Assembly (NCBI GenBank): GCA_015478895.1
Contig: JADMKK010000041.1
Location: 186,001 to 250,000 of the forward strand
DNA: 64,000 nucleotides
DNA from: Comamonas sp.
Lineage (GTDB): Bacteria; Pseudomonadota; Gammaproteobacteria; Burkholderiales; Burkholderiaceae_C
Reading direction: 5' to 3'
Below are positions 17,154 to 25,602 of the stretch, one piece after another (positions within the stretch are counted from its first letter, which is position 1; each line of letters begins with the position of its first letter). A model generated the notes under the pieces. That model did no database searches. It was not told the origin of the DNA and saw only the letters and a list, made by a program, of their open reading frames with translations. Made by a program: the position numbers and the translations under genes.

Positions 17154-19130
17154 ATGCTGTACCCCCAAGAATTTGATGTGATCGTCGTCGGTGGCGGTCA
17201 TGCTGGCACCGAAGCGGCGCTGGCCGCAGCCCGTATGGGCTGCAAAACGATGCTGCTGACCCACAATATTGAGACGCTGGGTCAGATGTCGTGCAACCCG
17301 TCGATTGGCGGCATTGGCAAAGGCCATCTGGTCAAGGAAGTCGATGCCATGGGTGGCGCGATGGCGCTGGCCACCGACATTGGCGGCATCCAGTTTCGCA
17401 TCCTGAATAGCTCCAAAGGCCCCGCCGTGCGCGCCACGCGTGCGCAGGCTGACCGCATTTTGTACAAGGCCGCCATCCGCGAGATGCTGGAAAACCAGCC
17501 CAATCTGTGGCTGTTCCAGCAAGCGGTGGATGACTTGATGGTGGAGGGCGACCGCGTGGTCGGTGCTGTCACGCAAATTGGCATCCAGTTCCGCGCCAAG
17601 ACCGTGGTGCTGACCGCCGGCACTTTCCTGGACGGCAAAATCCACGTGGGCCTGAACAACCACGCCGGTGGCCGTGCGGGTGATGCTCCGGCCGTCAGCC
17701 TGTCTGCACGCCTCAAAGAATTGCAATTGCCGCAAGGCCGCTTGAAGACGGGCACGCCACCGCGCATCGATGGCCGCTCCATCGACTTCAGCCAGCTGTC
17801 GGAGCAGCCCGGTGACGGCATGCCCGGCACGCCCAACGAAGGCCAGATTCCGGTGTTCAGCTACCGCGGCCATGCCGCCATGCACCCGCGTCAAATGCCG
17901 TGCTGGATTACGCACACCAATGAGCGCACGCACGAGATCATTCGCAGCGGCTTTGACCGCAGCCCCATGTTCACCGGCAAGATCGAAGGCGTGGGCCCGC
18001 GTTACTGCCCCAGCGTGGAAGACAAGATCAACCGCTTTGCGGACAAAGACAGCCACCAGATTTTTCTGGAACCCGAAGGCCTGACCACGCACGAGTTCTA
18101 CCCCAACGGTATTTCCACCTCTTTGCCTTTTGACATCCAGATCGCCTTGGTGCGTTCCATGAAGGGTTTGGAGAACGCGCACATCCTGCGCCCTGGCTAC
18201 GCCATTGAATACGATTACTTTGACCCGCGCGGTCTGAAGTCCAGCTTTGAAACCCGCCAGATCCAGGGCCTGTTCTTTGCCGGCCAGATCAACGGCACCA
18301 CGGGCTACGAAGAGGCTGCCGCCCAAGGCATGTTTGCCGGTATCAATGCCGGCCTGCAAGCGCGGGACATGGACGCCTGGTCGCCCCGCCGTGACGAAGC
18401 CTATTTGGGCGTGCTGGTGGATGACCTCACCACCCAGGGCGTGACCGAGCCTTACCGCATGTTTACCAGCCGCGCTGAGTTCCGACTGCAACTGCGTGAA
18501 GACAATGCCGACATGCGCCTAACCGAAATTGGCCGCAAGCTGGGCGTGGTGGGCGATGCACAGTGGGACATGTTCAACCGCAAGCGCGATGCTGTTTCAC
18601 GTGAAACAGAGCGCTTGAAGGCTACCTGGGTGAACCCGCGCAGCCTGCCAGCCGCTGAATCAGAGCGTGTACTCGGCAAACACATTGAGCGTGAGTACAA
18701 CCTGTTTGATCTGCTCAGACGCCCCGGTGTGAGCTACGCCTCATTGATGGAAATGAGCGACAGCAAGTACGGCGCTGACATCGTTTCACGTGAAACATTG
18801 GGCGAGCTGCATGCCGATGTGGTGGAGCAGTTGGAGATTGTGGCCAAGTACTCGGGCTATATTGACCGCCAAAATGATGAGGTGGAACGGGCCGCGCATT
18901 ACGAAACTTTGAAGATGCCAGCCGATATGGATTACATGCAGGTTGCTGCGCTGTCGTTTGAGGTGCGCCAGAAGCTGCAAAAGCACCGGCCAGAAACCCT
19001 GGGCCAAGCGTCACGCCTTTCTGGCGTGACGCCTGCAGCAGTTTCGCTGTTGATGATTCACCTGAAAAAAGGTGGCTTCAAGGGCTTGCAGGCTAATGCT
19101 GCCGCTGCCGCCAAGGAGTCTGCACAATGA
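17154..19130 (+). CDS. mnmG: tRNA uridine-5-carboxymethylaminomethyl modification enzyme MnmG (GidA)
   Basis: A protein of 658 residues, slightly longer than the 629 of E. coli. The FAD-binding [13 protein letters not shown] motif is at residues 12-24, and the [17 protein letters not shown] block follows near 46-62. With MnmE it installs the cmnm5 group on wobble uridine 34 of certain tRNAs. The start at 17154 ([15 protein letters not shown]) follows GGAGTAAG and matches the family; residues upstream do not. The gene overlaps rsmG by four bases. Two ParB sites are embedded in its 3' third (18593 and 18782), both encoding Val-Ser-Arg-Glu-Thr, so the sequence is constrained at DNA and protein level. 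Confidence 0.97.
   Translation: MLYPQEFDVIVVGGGHAGTEAALAAARMGCKTMLLTHNIETLGQMSCNPSIGGIGKGHLVKEVDAMGGAMALATDIGGIQFRILNSSKGPAVRATRAQADRILYKAAIREMLENQPNLWLFQQAVDDLMVEGDRVVGAVTQIGIQFRAKTVVLTAGTFLDGKIHVGLNNHAGGRAGDAPAVSLSARLKELQLPQGRLKTGTPPRIDGRSIDFSQLSEQPGDGMPGTPNEGQIPVFSYRGHAAMHPRQMPCWITHTNERTHEIIRSGFDRSPMFTGKIEGVGPRYCPSVEDKINRFADKDSHQIFLEPEGLTTHEFYPNGISTSLPFDIQIALVRSMKGLENAHILRPGYAIEYDYFDPRGLKSSFETRQIQGLFFAGQINGTTGYEEAAAQGMFAGINAGLQARDMDAWSPRRDEAYLGVLVDDLTTQGVTEPYRMFTSRAEFRLQLREDNADMRLTEIGRKLGVVGDAQWDMFNRKRDAVSRETERLKATWVNPRSLPAAESERVLGKHIEREYNLFDLLRRPGVSYASLMEMSDSKYGADIVSRETLGELHADVVEQLEIVAKYSGYIDRQNDEVERAAHYETLKMPADMDYMQVAALSFEVRQKLQKHRPETLGQASRLSGVTPAAVSLLMIHLKKGGFKGLQANAAAAAKESAQ
18593..18608. 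other. parS centromere site, perfect consensus
   Basis: TGTTTCACGTGAAACA is an exact 16-bp match to the bacterial ParB-binding consensus and a perfect palindrome. It lies in mnmG coding sequence, 1.4 kb upstream of parA. Confidence 0.93.
18782..18797. other. parS centromere site, one mismatch
   Basis: CGTTTCACGTGAAACA matches the ParB consensus except for the first base; the 14-bp core is exact. It is 189 bases from the perfect site and also in mnmG. Confidence 0.92.
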
Positions 19131-19795
19131 GTGATTTGCGCCAACAACTGGAGCAGGGTGCCAATAAGCTGGGCTTGAGTCTGAGCGCAGCGCAGTACGA
19201 CAAGCTCATGGGTTTCCTGGATCTGCTGCAAAAGTGGAACAAGGTCTACAACCTGACCTCGGTGCGTGATCCGCAAGAGATGATGGCGCTGCACATGCTC
19301 GACAGCCTGGCAGCCGTGCCCGCGTTGCAGCGCCATGTGGCGTCACTGGGCAAGGCCGTTGGTGAACGTACGGCGCAACTGGATGTGGGCTCGGGTGGTG
19401 GTTTGCCCGGCGTGGTGTTTGCCGTGTGCTGCCCTGATGTGGATGTGCACTGCGTAGACACCGTGGGCAAGAAGGCGGCCTTTTTACAGCAGGTGGCGGT
19501 ATCGCTGAAGTTGCCCAACCTCAAGGGCATCCACGCCCGTGTGGAAACGCTCAAGGGCCCTTATGAGATCGTCAGTTGCCGCGCCTTTGCGTCGCTGGTT
19601 GACTTCACCACCTGGTCGCGTGCAGCGATGGCCGATCACGGCCTCTGGTTCGCCATGAAGGGCAAGCACCCGCAAGACGAAATCGATGCGCTAGGCAAAG
19701 AGGTGCAAGTGTTTCACGTGGAACCTTTGCAGGTTCCCGGATTGGATGCTGAGCGTTGCATTGTGTGGGCGAAACCCGTCGTTGACACAGTTTGA
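19127..19795 (+). CDS. rsmG: 16S rRNA (guanine-527-N7) methyltransferase RsmG (GidB)
   Basis: A 222-residue Rossmann-fold methyltransferase. Motifs: the N-terminal helical part with [14 protein letters not shown] (about 37-50), HMLDSLA (56-62), and the SAM site [16 protein letters not shown] (about 85-100). It methylates G527 of 16S rRNA; its loss gives low-level streptomycin resistance in many bacteria. The ATG overlaps the mnmG stop (ATGA), so the two are translationally coupled. A parS-like site is embedded at 19710-19725 near the 3' end. Confidence 0.97.
   Translation: MSDLRQQLEQGANKLGLSLSAAQYDKLMGFLDLLQKWNKVYNLTSVRDPQEMMALHMLDSLAAVPALQRHVASLGKAVGERTAQLDVGSGGGLPGVVFAVCCPDVDVHCVDTVGKKAAFLQQVAVSLKLPNLKGIHARVETLKGPYEIVSCRAFASLVDFTTWSRAAMADHGLWFAMKGKHPQDEIDALGKEVQVFHVEPLQVPGLDAERCIVWAKPVVDTV
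19710..19725. other. parS-like centromere site, two mismatches
   Basis: TGTTTCACGTGGAACC differs from consensus at positions 12 and 16, exactly as the copy at 14277 does. It is inside rsmG, 270 bases upstream of parA. Confidence 0.75.
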
Positions 19796-19886
19796 ACCGC
19801 CGTGTGCAGCGCTCCTCGCATAAACTCAGGTTTTCAATGCGAAGGTGAGCTAGCAAAATAATTGGCATGGTTCACGTGTCGCATTG

Positions 19887-19918
19887 AAAGGCCAAAGCAC
19901 GGCGTGCTTGGCCTTTTT
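19887..19918 (+). terminator. Terminator between rsmG and parA
   Basis: AAAGGCCAA(A)GCAC pairs with GTGCTTGGCCTTT around a 3-base loop, followed by T residues. It ends about 77 bases before parA, so parA probably has its own promoter in 19919-19995. Confidence 0.8.
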
Positions 19919-19995
19919 CCGTTGTGTGGCAGCTATTTGCAGACAACGATTGTGATTTTCAGGGTGCTTTGGGCACTGACCACCAGCGAACTTTC

Positions 19996-20766
19996 ATGGC
20001 CAAAATTTTCTGTATTGCCAACCAAAAGGGCGGCGTCGGCAAGACTACTACAGCGGTGAATCTGGCAGCAGGGTTGGCCAAAATTGGTCAGCGTGTGTTG
20101 TTGGTGGATCTGGATCCGCAGGGCAATGCCACTATGGGCTCAGGCGTCGACAAGCGGGCGCTGGAGTTGACGGTATACGAGGTGCTGCTGGAATCCGCAT
20201 CCATCCAGGAGGCGGCCACATTCTCTGAAAAGTGCGGCTACCACGTGCTGGGTGCGAACCGGGAGCTGAGTGGGGCGGAGATCGAACTGGTCTCCCTGGA
20301 GCGCCGCAATGACCGGCTCAAGACTGCGCTGGCAGCCGTTGATGGTGACTTTGACTTTGTGCTGATCGACTGCCCGCCGAGTTTGTCGATGCTGACCTTG
20401 AATGGCCTGTGCTCCGCCCATGGCGTGATCGTGCCAATGCAGTGTGAATACTTTGCACTGGAAGGTCTGACCGACTTGGTCAACACCATCAAGCAGGTGC
20501 ATGCCAACATGAACAAGAACCTGCAGATCATCGGTTTGCTGCGTGTCATGTTTGACCCGCGCACCACGCTGCAGCAGCAGGTCAGCGAGCAACTCAAGTC
20601 GCACTTTGGCGACAAGGTGTTTGACACCGTCATTCCGCGCAATGTGCGTCTGGCCGAAGCGCCCAGCTACGGTGTGCCCGGTGTGGTGTTTGACCCATCT
20701 GCCAAGGGCAGCAAGGCATTCATCGAGTTTGCGCAGGAGATGGTGCAACGCATCCAGAAGATGTGA
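19996..20766 (+). CDS. parA: Chromosome-partitioning ATPase ParA (Soj)
   Basis: A protein of 256 residues with the deviant Walker A motif KGGVGKTT at 11-18 (Lys11 is the signature lysine), the DLDPQGNATMGSG segment (about 41-53) and DFVLIDCPPSLS (Walker B, about 118-129). Length without an N-terminal DNA-binding extension marks it as the chromosomal Soj type. It binds DNA non-specifically as an ATP dimer and moves ParB-parS complexes during origin segregation. The start at 19996 (MAKIFCIANQKGG) matches the family; a longer frame does not. It is followed by a hydrolase gene and then parB, all on one strand. Confidence 0.97.
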   Translation: MAKIFCIANQKGGVGKTTTAVNLAAGLAKIGQRVLLVDLDPQGNATMGSGVDKRALELTVYEVLLESASIQEAATFSEKCGYHVLGANRELSGAEIELVSLERRNDRLKTALAAVDGDFDFVLIDCPPSLSMLTLNGLCSAHGVIVPMQCEYFALEGLTDLVNTIKQVHANMNKNLQIIGLLRVMFDPRTTLQQQVSEQLKSHFGDKVFDTVIPRNVRLAEAPSYGVPGVVFDPSAKGSKAFIEFAQEMVQRIQKM

Positions 20767-20775
20767 TTGCAAGCC

Positions 20776-20824
20776 AAATAACCCTCTAGCCCTTGATACG
20801 CAAGGGCGTACAGCTATAGATAAC
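20776..20824 (-). repeat. Dispersed intergenic repeat, reverse copy
   Basis: Read on the minus strand: TATCTATAGCTGTACGCCCTT, a 7-base loop, then AAGGGCTAGAGGGTTATTT. The CCCTTG/CAAGGG arms can fold. It fills the gap between parA and the hydrolase gene inside an apparent operon. Confidence 0.75.
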
Positions 20825-20829
20825 GAAGT

Positions 20830-21381
20830 ATGGATGCTCCCAAGCAAGCCCGTGTGCTGACATTGCCCGGCTGGCACAACTCTGATGCTGCGCACTGGCA
20901 AAGTCGCTGGGAAAGCCGGTTCGGCTACCAGCGCGTGCAACAGCATGACTGGCAGCGCCCGCTGCGCGGCGACTGGTCCATCCAGTTGCAGGAAGCGGTG
21001 CTGGACAGTGACCGTGATGTGGTACTGGTGGCGCACAGCCTGGGCTGCGTTTTGACGGCGTGGTGGGCGGCGCATTCGCCTTTGGCAAAGACCAAAGTGC
21101 GCGCCGCGTTGCTGGTGGCGCCTGCCGATGTCGAGCAAGTGCACTTGCGCCAGGTGCTGCCCGGCTGGTCGCCCATTGCTATGCAGCCACTGCCGTTTCC
21201 CACCGTGTTGGTGGGCAGCCAGAACGACCCGTATTGCAGCCCAGAACGTGCGCAGCAAATGGCGCAGTCCTGGGAAGCTGATTTTGTGAATGTAGGCCCT
21301 GTGGGCCATGTCAATAGCGACAGCGGTCTGGGCGATTGGAGCCAGGGCCATGCGTTGTTGCAAGAACTGATGAAAGACTGA
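20830..21381 (+). CDS. RBBP9/YdeN-family alpha/beta hydrolase
   Basis: A compact alpha/beta hydrolase of 183 residues. The start region reads VLTLPGWHNSDAAHWQSRWE, the family hallmark; the nucleophile elbow is AHSLG with Ser70, the acid is probably the Asp in SQNDPYCSPERA (about 130-140) and the base the His in VGHVNSDSGLG (about 157-167). Family members are serine hydrolases or esterases of poorly defined substrate. It lies between parA and parB with five bases before parB, and so is probably co-transcribed with the segregation genes, although a direct role in partitioning is not known. Confidence 0.9.
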   Translation: MDAPKQARVLTLPGWHNSDAAHWQSRWESRFGYQRVQQHDWQRPLRGDWSIQLQEAVLDSDRDVVLVAHSLGCVLTAWWAAHSPLAKTKVRAALLVAPADVEQVHLRQVLPGWSPIAMQPLPFPTVLVGSQNDPYCSPERAQQMAQSWEADFVNVGPVGHVNSDSGLGDWSQGHALLQELMKD

Positions 21382-21386
21382 AAACC

Positions 21387-22304
21387 ATGGTGACCAAGAA
21401 ACCCAAGGGCCTCGGACGTGGTTTAGAGGCCTTGCTGGGACCCAAAGTGGGCGAGGAGCCGCTGGCCACGGCGGCTTCAGATGTGCCCAGCAGCCTGCCC
21501 ACCACGCAGATGGTGGCGGGCCAGTACCAGCCGCGCACGCGCATGGATGAAGGTGCGCTGTATGAATTGGCAGAAAGTATCAAAGTCCAAGGCATCATGC
21601 AGCCGATTCTGGTGCGCAAGCTGGCCCAGGGTGAGCATGCCGGCAAGTACGAAATCATTGCGGGTGAGCGCCGTTTTCGTGCTTCCAAGATCGCGGGGCT
21701 GGAGACTGTGCCCGTCCTGGTGCGCGATGTGCCGGACGAAGCCGCTGCCGCCATGGCGCTCATCGAAAACATTCAGCGCGAAGACCTGAACCCGCTGGAA
21801 GAAGCGCAGGGCCTGGCGCGCTTGGTGAAAGAGTTCAGCTACACCCACGAGCAGGCGGCGCAGTCGGTGGGCCGTTCACGCTCGGCCGCCTCCAATTTGC
21901 TGCGCCTGCTGAACCTGGCAGACCCGGTGCAGACCATGCTGATGGCTGGTGACATTGACATGGGCCATGCCCGCGCTTTGCTGGCGCTGGACAAGGCTGA
22001 GCAGATCACGGCAGGCAACCAGATTGCGGCCAGAAAACTCTCGGTGCGCGAGGCAGAAAGCCTGGTCAGGAAGATTGCAGAAAGCAACGATGGCACGGCA
22101 GCGGCCAAGGCCAGGAAAGTGGCCAAATCGCGCGATGTGCAGCGGGTTGAAGAAGAGCTGTCTGATCTGCTGATGGCACAGGTGGAAGTGCGCGTCAAAA
22201 AACGCGTCAAGCGCCACGGCAAGCTGCAGGACATGGGAGAGTTGGCGATCCAGTTTGGCTCGCTCGAAGAACTCAACGGTTTGATTGAAAAACTGCGCGG
22301 CTAG
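21387..22304 (+). CDS. parB: Chromosome-partitioning protein ParB (Spo0J)
   Basis: A protein of 305 residues beginning KKPKGLGRGLEALLG, the ParA-stimulating N-terminal peptide. The CTP-binding box GERRFRA is at 93-99, the helix-turn-helix (THEQAAQSVGRSRSAASNLLRLL) at about 152-174, and a C-terminal dimerisation domain follows. It loads at parS, spreads as a CTP-gated clamp, and is moved by ParA. The start at 21387 is the one matching the conserved N-terminus. Four candidate parS sites lie 1.7-7 kb upstream. Confidence 0.97.
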   Translation: MVTKKPKGLGRGLEALLGPKVGEEPLATAASDVPSSLPTTQMVAGQYQPRTRMDEGALYELAESIKVQGIMQPILVRKLAQGEHAGKYEIIAGERRFRASKIAGLETVPVLVRDVPDEAAAAMALIENIQREDLNPLEEAQGLARLVKEFSYTHEQAAQSVGRSRSAASNLLRLLNLADPVQTMLMAGDIDMGHARALLALDKAEQITAGNQIAARKLSVREAESLVRKIAESNDGTAAAKARKVAKSRDVQRVEEELSDLLMAQVEVRVKKRVKRHGKLQDMGELAIQFGSLEELNGLIEKLRG

Positions 22305-22321
22305 CGCGCTGGACTTTGACG

Positions 22322-23179
22322 ATGCAACGAATGCTGCTGTGGCCGCTGCCCGCTTTGTTGACCTGGGCGGTGACCTGGGCAGTTTTTTTAGGTCTCCAGC
22401 AGCTTGCGCCCTGGTGGCTGGCTTTACTGCTGGCTGGCGTTATGGGCTCGCTGGCAAGCCTGCTGGGTGCGAGCTGGTGGCGGCGCGCCATGATTGCCGT
22501 GGGCTTTCCGCTGTCATGGCTGGTGCTGACGGCCGGGCAGATTCCGGCCTGGGGCTGGCTGCTGCCACTGGCTTTGCTGCTGCTGATCTACCCCCTCAAC
22601 GCCTGGCGCGACGCGCCTGTTTTCCCTACCCCGGCGGGTGCGCTGGATGGCTTGGCGGCACACATCGCGTTGCCTGCTGATGCGCATGTACTGGATGCTG
22701 GCTGCGGCGCAGGCGATGGTTTGCAAGCGCTGCACCGTGCGTGGCCGCAGGTGAAAGTGCACGGCGTGGAGTGGAGCTGGCCGCTGCGCTGGATGAGCGC
22801 CTTGCGCTGCCCCTGGGCCAAGGTGCAGCGTGGCGATATGTGGGCGTATTCATGGACACCGTATGCGCTGGTTTACCTGTTCCAGCGCCCTGAAAGCATG
22901 AGCCGCGCGGCTGTCAAATCATTGGGCGAGATGCCGCACGGGGCGTGGCTGGTGAGCCTGAATTTCCCCATCCCGGATATCACCCCCACCTACGTGGCGC
23001 AGCTCGACGATGGCCGTGAAGTCTATGCCTACCAAGCGCCGCTGGCAGAGGTCGATCACGACAGTGTGGAGGCCGATGAAATCGCCGGCATGCTGCCGCT
23101 GCGCCCGCAGGGCATTGTGGTGAACGGACAAAGTCTGTACCCGCGCAAAGGCCGGCCCGGCGGCAGATTGCACCGCTGA
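22322..23179 (+). CDS. Membrane-anchored class I SAM-dependent methyltransferase
   Basis: A protein of 285 residues. The first 95 residues are hydrophobic with about three membrane segments and many Trp; the rest is a cytosolic Rossmann domain with the SAM motif VLDAGCGAGDGLQALH (about 121-136), an acidic VHGVEWS second motif, and LVSLNFPIPD near 213-222. The arrangement suggests a methyltransferase tethered to the inner membrane and acting on a lipid, protein or small molecule; I do not recognise the substrate. It begins 17 bases after parB and is probably in the same transcript. ATG at 22331 is an alternative start. Confidence 0.82.
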   Translation: MQRMLLWPLPALLTWAVTWAVFLGLQQLAPWWLALLLAGVMGSLASLLGASWWRRAMIAVGFPLSWLVLTAGQIPAWGWLLPLALLLLIYPLNAWRDAPVFPTPAGALDGLAAHIALPADAHVLDAGCGAGDGLQALHRAWPQVKVHGVEWSWPLRWMSALRCPWAKVQRGDMWAYSWTPYALVYLFQRPESMSRAAVKSLGEMPHGAWLVSLNFPIPDITPTYVAQLDDGREVYAYQAPLAEVDHDSVEADEIAGMLPLRPQGIVVNGQSLYPRKGRPGGRLHR

Positions 23180-23199
23180 TCGGCTAGTGCATAAGCACC

Positions 23200-24087
23200 T
23201 CACGCACTGCGCGTGGCGTGCTGACCCAGAAAGCTGGCCGTGCTCATGCCCACCGTGCGCCGCACCATGGCGCTGAAGGCGCTGGGCGTGTAACCCAGCT
23301 CGGCGGCAATGCGTGCAATCGGCCACTGGCGTGCTGCCAGCGCCACGGCTTTGGACAGTACGACCTGCTGGCGCCACTGCGTAAACGTGCAGCCCAGCTC
23401 TGCGCGAAACAGGCGCGCCACGGTGCGCAGGCTGGCACCGGTATCCAGTGCCCAGTGCTCCAGCGTGCGGTGGCCCTTGGGGTCCTGCAATACGGCTTCA
23501 CACAGGTGCAGCAAACGCTTGTCCTGTGGCAGCCGTACCCCCAGATGAATCACCGGTGCACGGCGGATTTCCTCACAGACCAGCGCACTCAAATGCTGCT
23601 CGCGCTGCAGTGTGGCGGCGTCCAGCGGTACGGCATGGTCACCACGGGTGTCCATCTCCACCACCAGCGCACGCAGCAGGGCAGAGGCTTGCATGACCCG
23701 GCATTCCTGCCAGGCGGCGTCTTCCATCCACTTTGCCTGTTCGCCCCCACCATGCGCCCGGGGCAAAAAGTACAAGGTGTAGAGGTGGGCGGTCTCAACC
23801 AGCGTGACGGTGTGCTGCACCTCTGGCGGCACCCAGACCGCACGGTGCGGCGGAACGATATAGGTGGCATTGGGCAGCGAGACACGGATTACGCCACCGG
23901 TAGAGATGGCCAGCTGCGCCCATGCATGGGTGTGCGGCATGATCAGCGTGTCTTTGTTCAGTTCACGCATCTTGGAGCGCACGGGCCGCTGTGCATGCGG
24001 CTGGTAGAGCAGGGGATCGAGCAGCGGAATGCGCGCCAGTGTGCGCGCATGGCGATGCGGGTTGACCAAGGATTCAGCGGCAGACAT
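23200..24087 (-). CDS. AraC-family transcriptional regulator
   Basis: A protein of 295 residues: an N-terminal cupin-type domain (HTHAWAQLAISTGGVIRV near 50-67) and a C-terminal double helix-turn-helix (GASLRTVARLFRAELGC; WPIARIAAELGYTPSAFSAMVRRTVG near 260-285). The start at 24087 (MSAAESLVNPHRHAR) was chosen because longer in-frame sequence runs antisense through the MFS gene. It diverges from the MFS transporter with a 90-base gap, the usual layout for an AraC regulator controlling an efflux gene. The C-terminal end is 20 bases from the methyltransferase stop on the other strand. Confidence 0.92.
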   Translation of the reverse strand: MSAAESLVNPHRHARTLARIPLLDPLLYQPHAQRPVRSKMRELNKDTLIMPHTHAWAQLAISTGGVIRVSLPNATYIVPPHRAVWVPPEVQHTVTLVETAHLYTLYFLPRAHGGGEQAKWMEDAAWQECRVMQASALLRALVVEMDTRGDHAVPLDAATLQREQHLSALVCEEIRRAPVIHLGVRLPQDKRLLHLCEAVLQDPKGHRTLEHWALDTGASLRTVARLFRAELGCTFTQWRQQVVLSKAVALAARQWPIARIAAELGYTPSAFSAMVRRTVGMSTASFLGQHATRSA

Positions 24088-24177
24088 GGGCAGGCACGCA
24101 GCGGAGGTTATGGGTTGGCAGATGTGCAATAGCTTTTGGCAGACTATCGCATACCTGCCGTGCACAAGCTCCCTAAG

Positions 24178-25443
24178 ATGGTTGGCATGACTGCTTCTTT
24201 GCCTGCTGAACGGCGCGATGCGCGCACCATGTCGCTGGTGGGCCTGGCCCACGGCTCCTCCCACTTTTTTCACCTGTTGCTGCCGCCCCTGTTTCCGTGG
24301 CTGATTGCCGACTTTGGCACCAGCTACGCCGAATTGGGTGTGATGGTGTCGCTGTTTTTCATTGTCTCTGGCACGGGGCAAATGCTCTCCGGCTTTCTGG
24401 TCGACAAAGTGGGCGCGCAGCGCGTGCTGTTTGCGGCGCTGAGCAGTTTCATCGTGGCCGGACTGCTGGCGGCATCGGCGCAAAGCTACGCCATGCTGCT
24501 GGCCGCCTCGTTCTTTGCCGGATTGGGCAATGCACCGTTTCACCCGGTGGACTTCACCATCCTGAACAAGCGCATCACTGCCAAGAATATTGGCCATGCG
24601 TTCTCGGTGCATGGCATCTCTGGCAACCTGGGCTGGGCCAGCGCGCCGGTGTTCATGCTGGGCATTACCACCTGGACGGGCTCGTGGCGCATGGCCTGCC
24701 TGGGCGGCGCATTGCTGGCCGCTGTGGTGCTGGCCATCATGGTGCTCAACCGCCGCTGGATTGACGATAAAGCCTTTGATGCACCCGCCACGGCCACCGC
24801 TGCGGCGCACCAGGCTGCGGCAGCGGTCTCGGGCGAAAGTGCATTTGCCTATCTGAAGCTGCCTGCCGTATGGCTGTGCTTTCTGTTCTTTTTCTTCAGC
24901 ACCGTCGCGCTGAGTGCGATCCAGAATTTCTCCAGTACCGCGCTGCACCAGATCTACGGACTGCCGCTGACCACGACGGCGCTGGTCGTCACCGGCTTCA
25001 TGCTGTGCGGCGCCATGGGCATGATCGGCGGCGGTTTTCTGGCTGCGCGCGTGCAGCGGCTGGAAAAGACGATTGCCATTTTTCTGCTGCTGGCCGCGTC
25101 GTGCCTGGCCCTCGTTGCCACGGGCTGGCTGCCTGGCATGTGGGCGCTGGTGATCGCTGCCATCGCAGGATTTGGCCATGGCCTGGCAGGCCCTTCGCGC
25201 GACATGCTCATCAAGCGCGCAACCCCTGCGGGCAACACGGGGCGCGTGTATGGCACGGTGTATTCAGGGCTGGATCTGGGCTTTGCCGTGGCGGCGCCCA
25301 TCTTTGGCTGGATGATGGACCACCAGATGCCCAATGCCGTGTTCTTTGGTGCCGCGCTGGCGCTGGCGGTCAGCGTACTGTCGGCTGGTGCGGTCGGGGT
25401 GAAACTGCACCAGCAGCGTAGCGCCAAGCTGGCCAACGCGTAA
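24178..25443 (+). CDS. Major facilitator superfamily transporter, fosmidomycin-resistance (Fsr)-like
   Basis: A 421-residue membrane protein with twelve predicted hydrophobic segments. The opening LAHGSSHFFHLLLPPLFPWL and the mid-protein GHAFSVHGISGNLGWA are characteristic of the Fsr subgroup, as is FHPVDFTILNKR (about 122-133). Such proteins export drugs or related compounds by proton antiport. It is divergently transcribed from an AraC-type regulator, so induction by its substrate is likely. Start at 24178 (MVGMTASLP) or 24187; neither has a strong ribosome-binding site. A long perfect hairpin terminates it. Confidence 0.88.
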   Translation: MVGMTASLPAERRDARTMSLVGLAHGSSHFFHLLLPPLFPWLIADFGTSYAELGVMVSLFFIVSGTGQMLSGFLVDKVGAQRVLFAALSSFIVAGLLAASAQSYAMLLAASFFAGLGNAPFHPVDFTILNKRITAKNIGHAFSVHGISGNLGWASAPVFMLGITTWTGSWRMACLGGALLAAVVLAIMVLNRRWIDDKAFDAPATATAAAHQAAAAVSGESAFAYLKLPAVWLCFLFFFFSTVALSAIQNFSSTALHQIYGLPLTTTALVVTGFMLCGAMGMIGGGFLAARVQRLEKTIAIFLLLAASCLALVATGWLPGMWALVIAAIAGFGHGLAGPSRDMLIKRATPAGNTGRVYGTVYSGLDLGFAVAAPIFGWMMDHQMPNAVFFGAALALAVSVLSAGAVGVKLHQQRSAKLANA

Positions 25444-25470
25444 AGGGCTCCGTGGCATTCCAAATGCCAA

Positions 25471-25513
25471 AAAAGACAAAGGCCGCAATTGCCCATTGCG
25501 GCCTTTGTCTTTT
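25471..25513. terminator. Bidirectional terminator after the MFS gene
   Basis: A 19-bp perfect stem (AAAAGACAAAGGCCGCAAT and its complement) with a 5-base loop and T/A runs, between convergent MFS and pckG genes. Confidence 0.93.
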
Positions 25514-25602
25514 GATAGCGTCATGCCCTGATATTTATTGGCTTTGCAAGTGATAGGCCTTGCAAAGCCTTTTAATACAAGGGCAGGCAGCTCCTTTTTT
25601 AA
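25514..25602. repeat. Composite dispersed repeat forming a long hairpin
   Basis: Outer arms are two facing repeat halves: GATAGCGTCATGCCCTGATATT at the left and the complement of GGAGCTGCCTGCCCTTGTATT at the right (25573-25594). Between them sits a second, exact 11-bp inverted repeat, GGCTTTGCAAG (25540-25550) and CTTGCAAAGCC (25559-25569). The whole could fold into a long structure in either strand. Located between the MFS terminator and the pckG stop. Confidence 0.7.

Noticed and set aside
19868..19883. Fifth parS-like sequence (TGGTTCACGTGTCGCA)
   Set aside because: Four mismatches to the ParB consensus, nearly all in one half; probably chance or a decayed site.
24088..25179. N-terminal extension of the AraC-type protein to 659 residues
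   Set aside because: The extra 360 residues are antisense to the MFS transporter and lack any domain; the AraC family length is reached from 24087.
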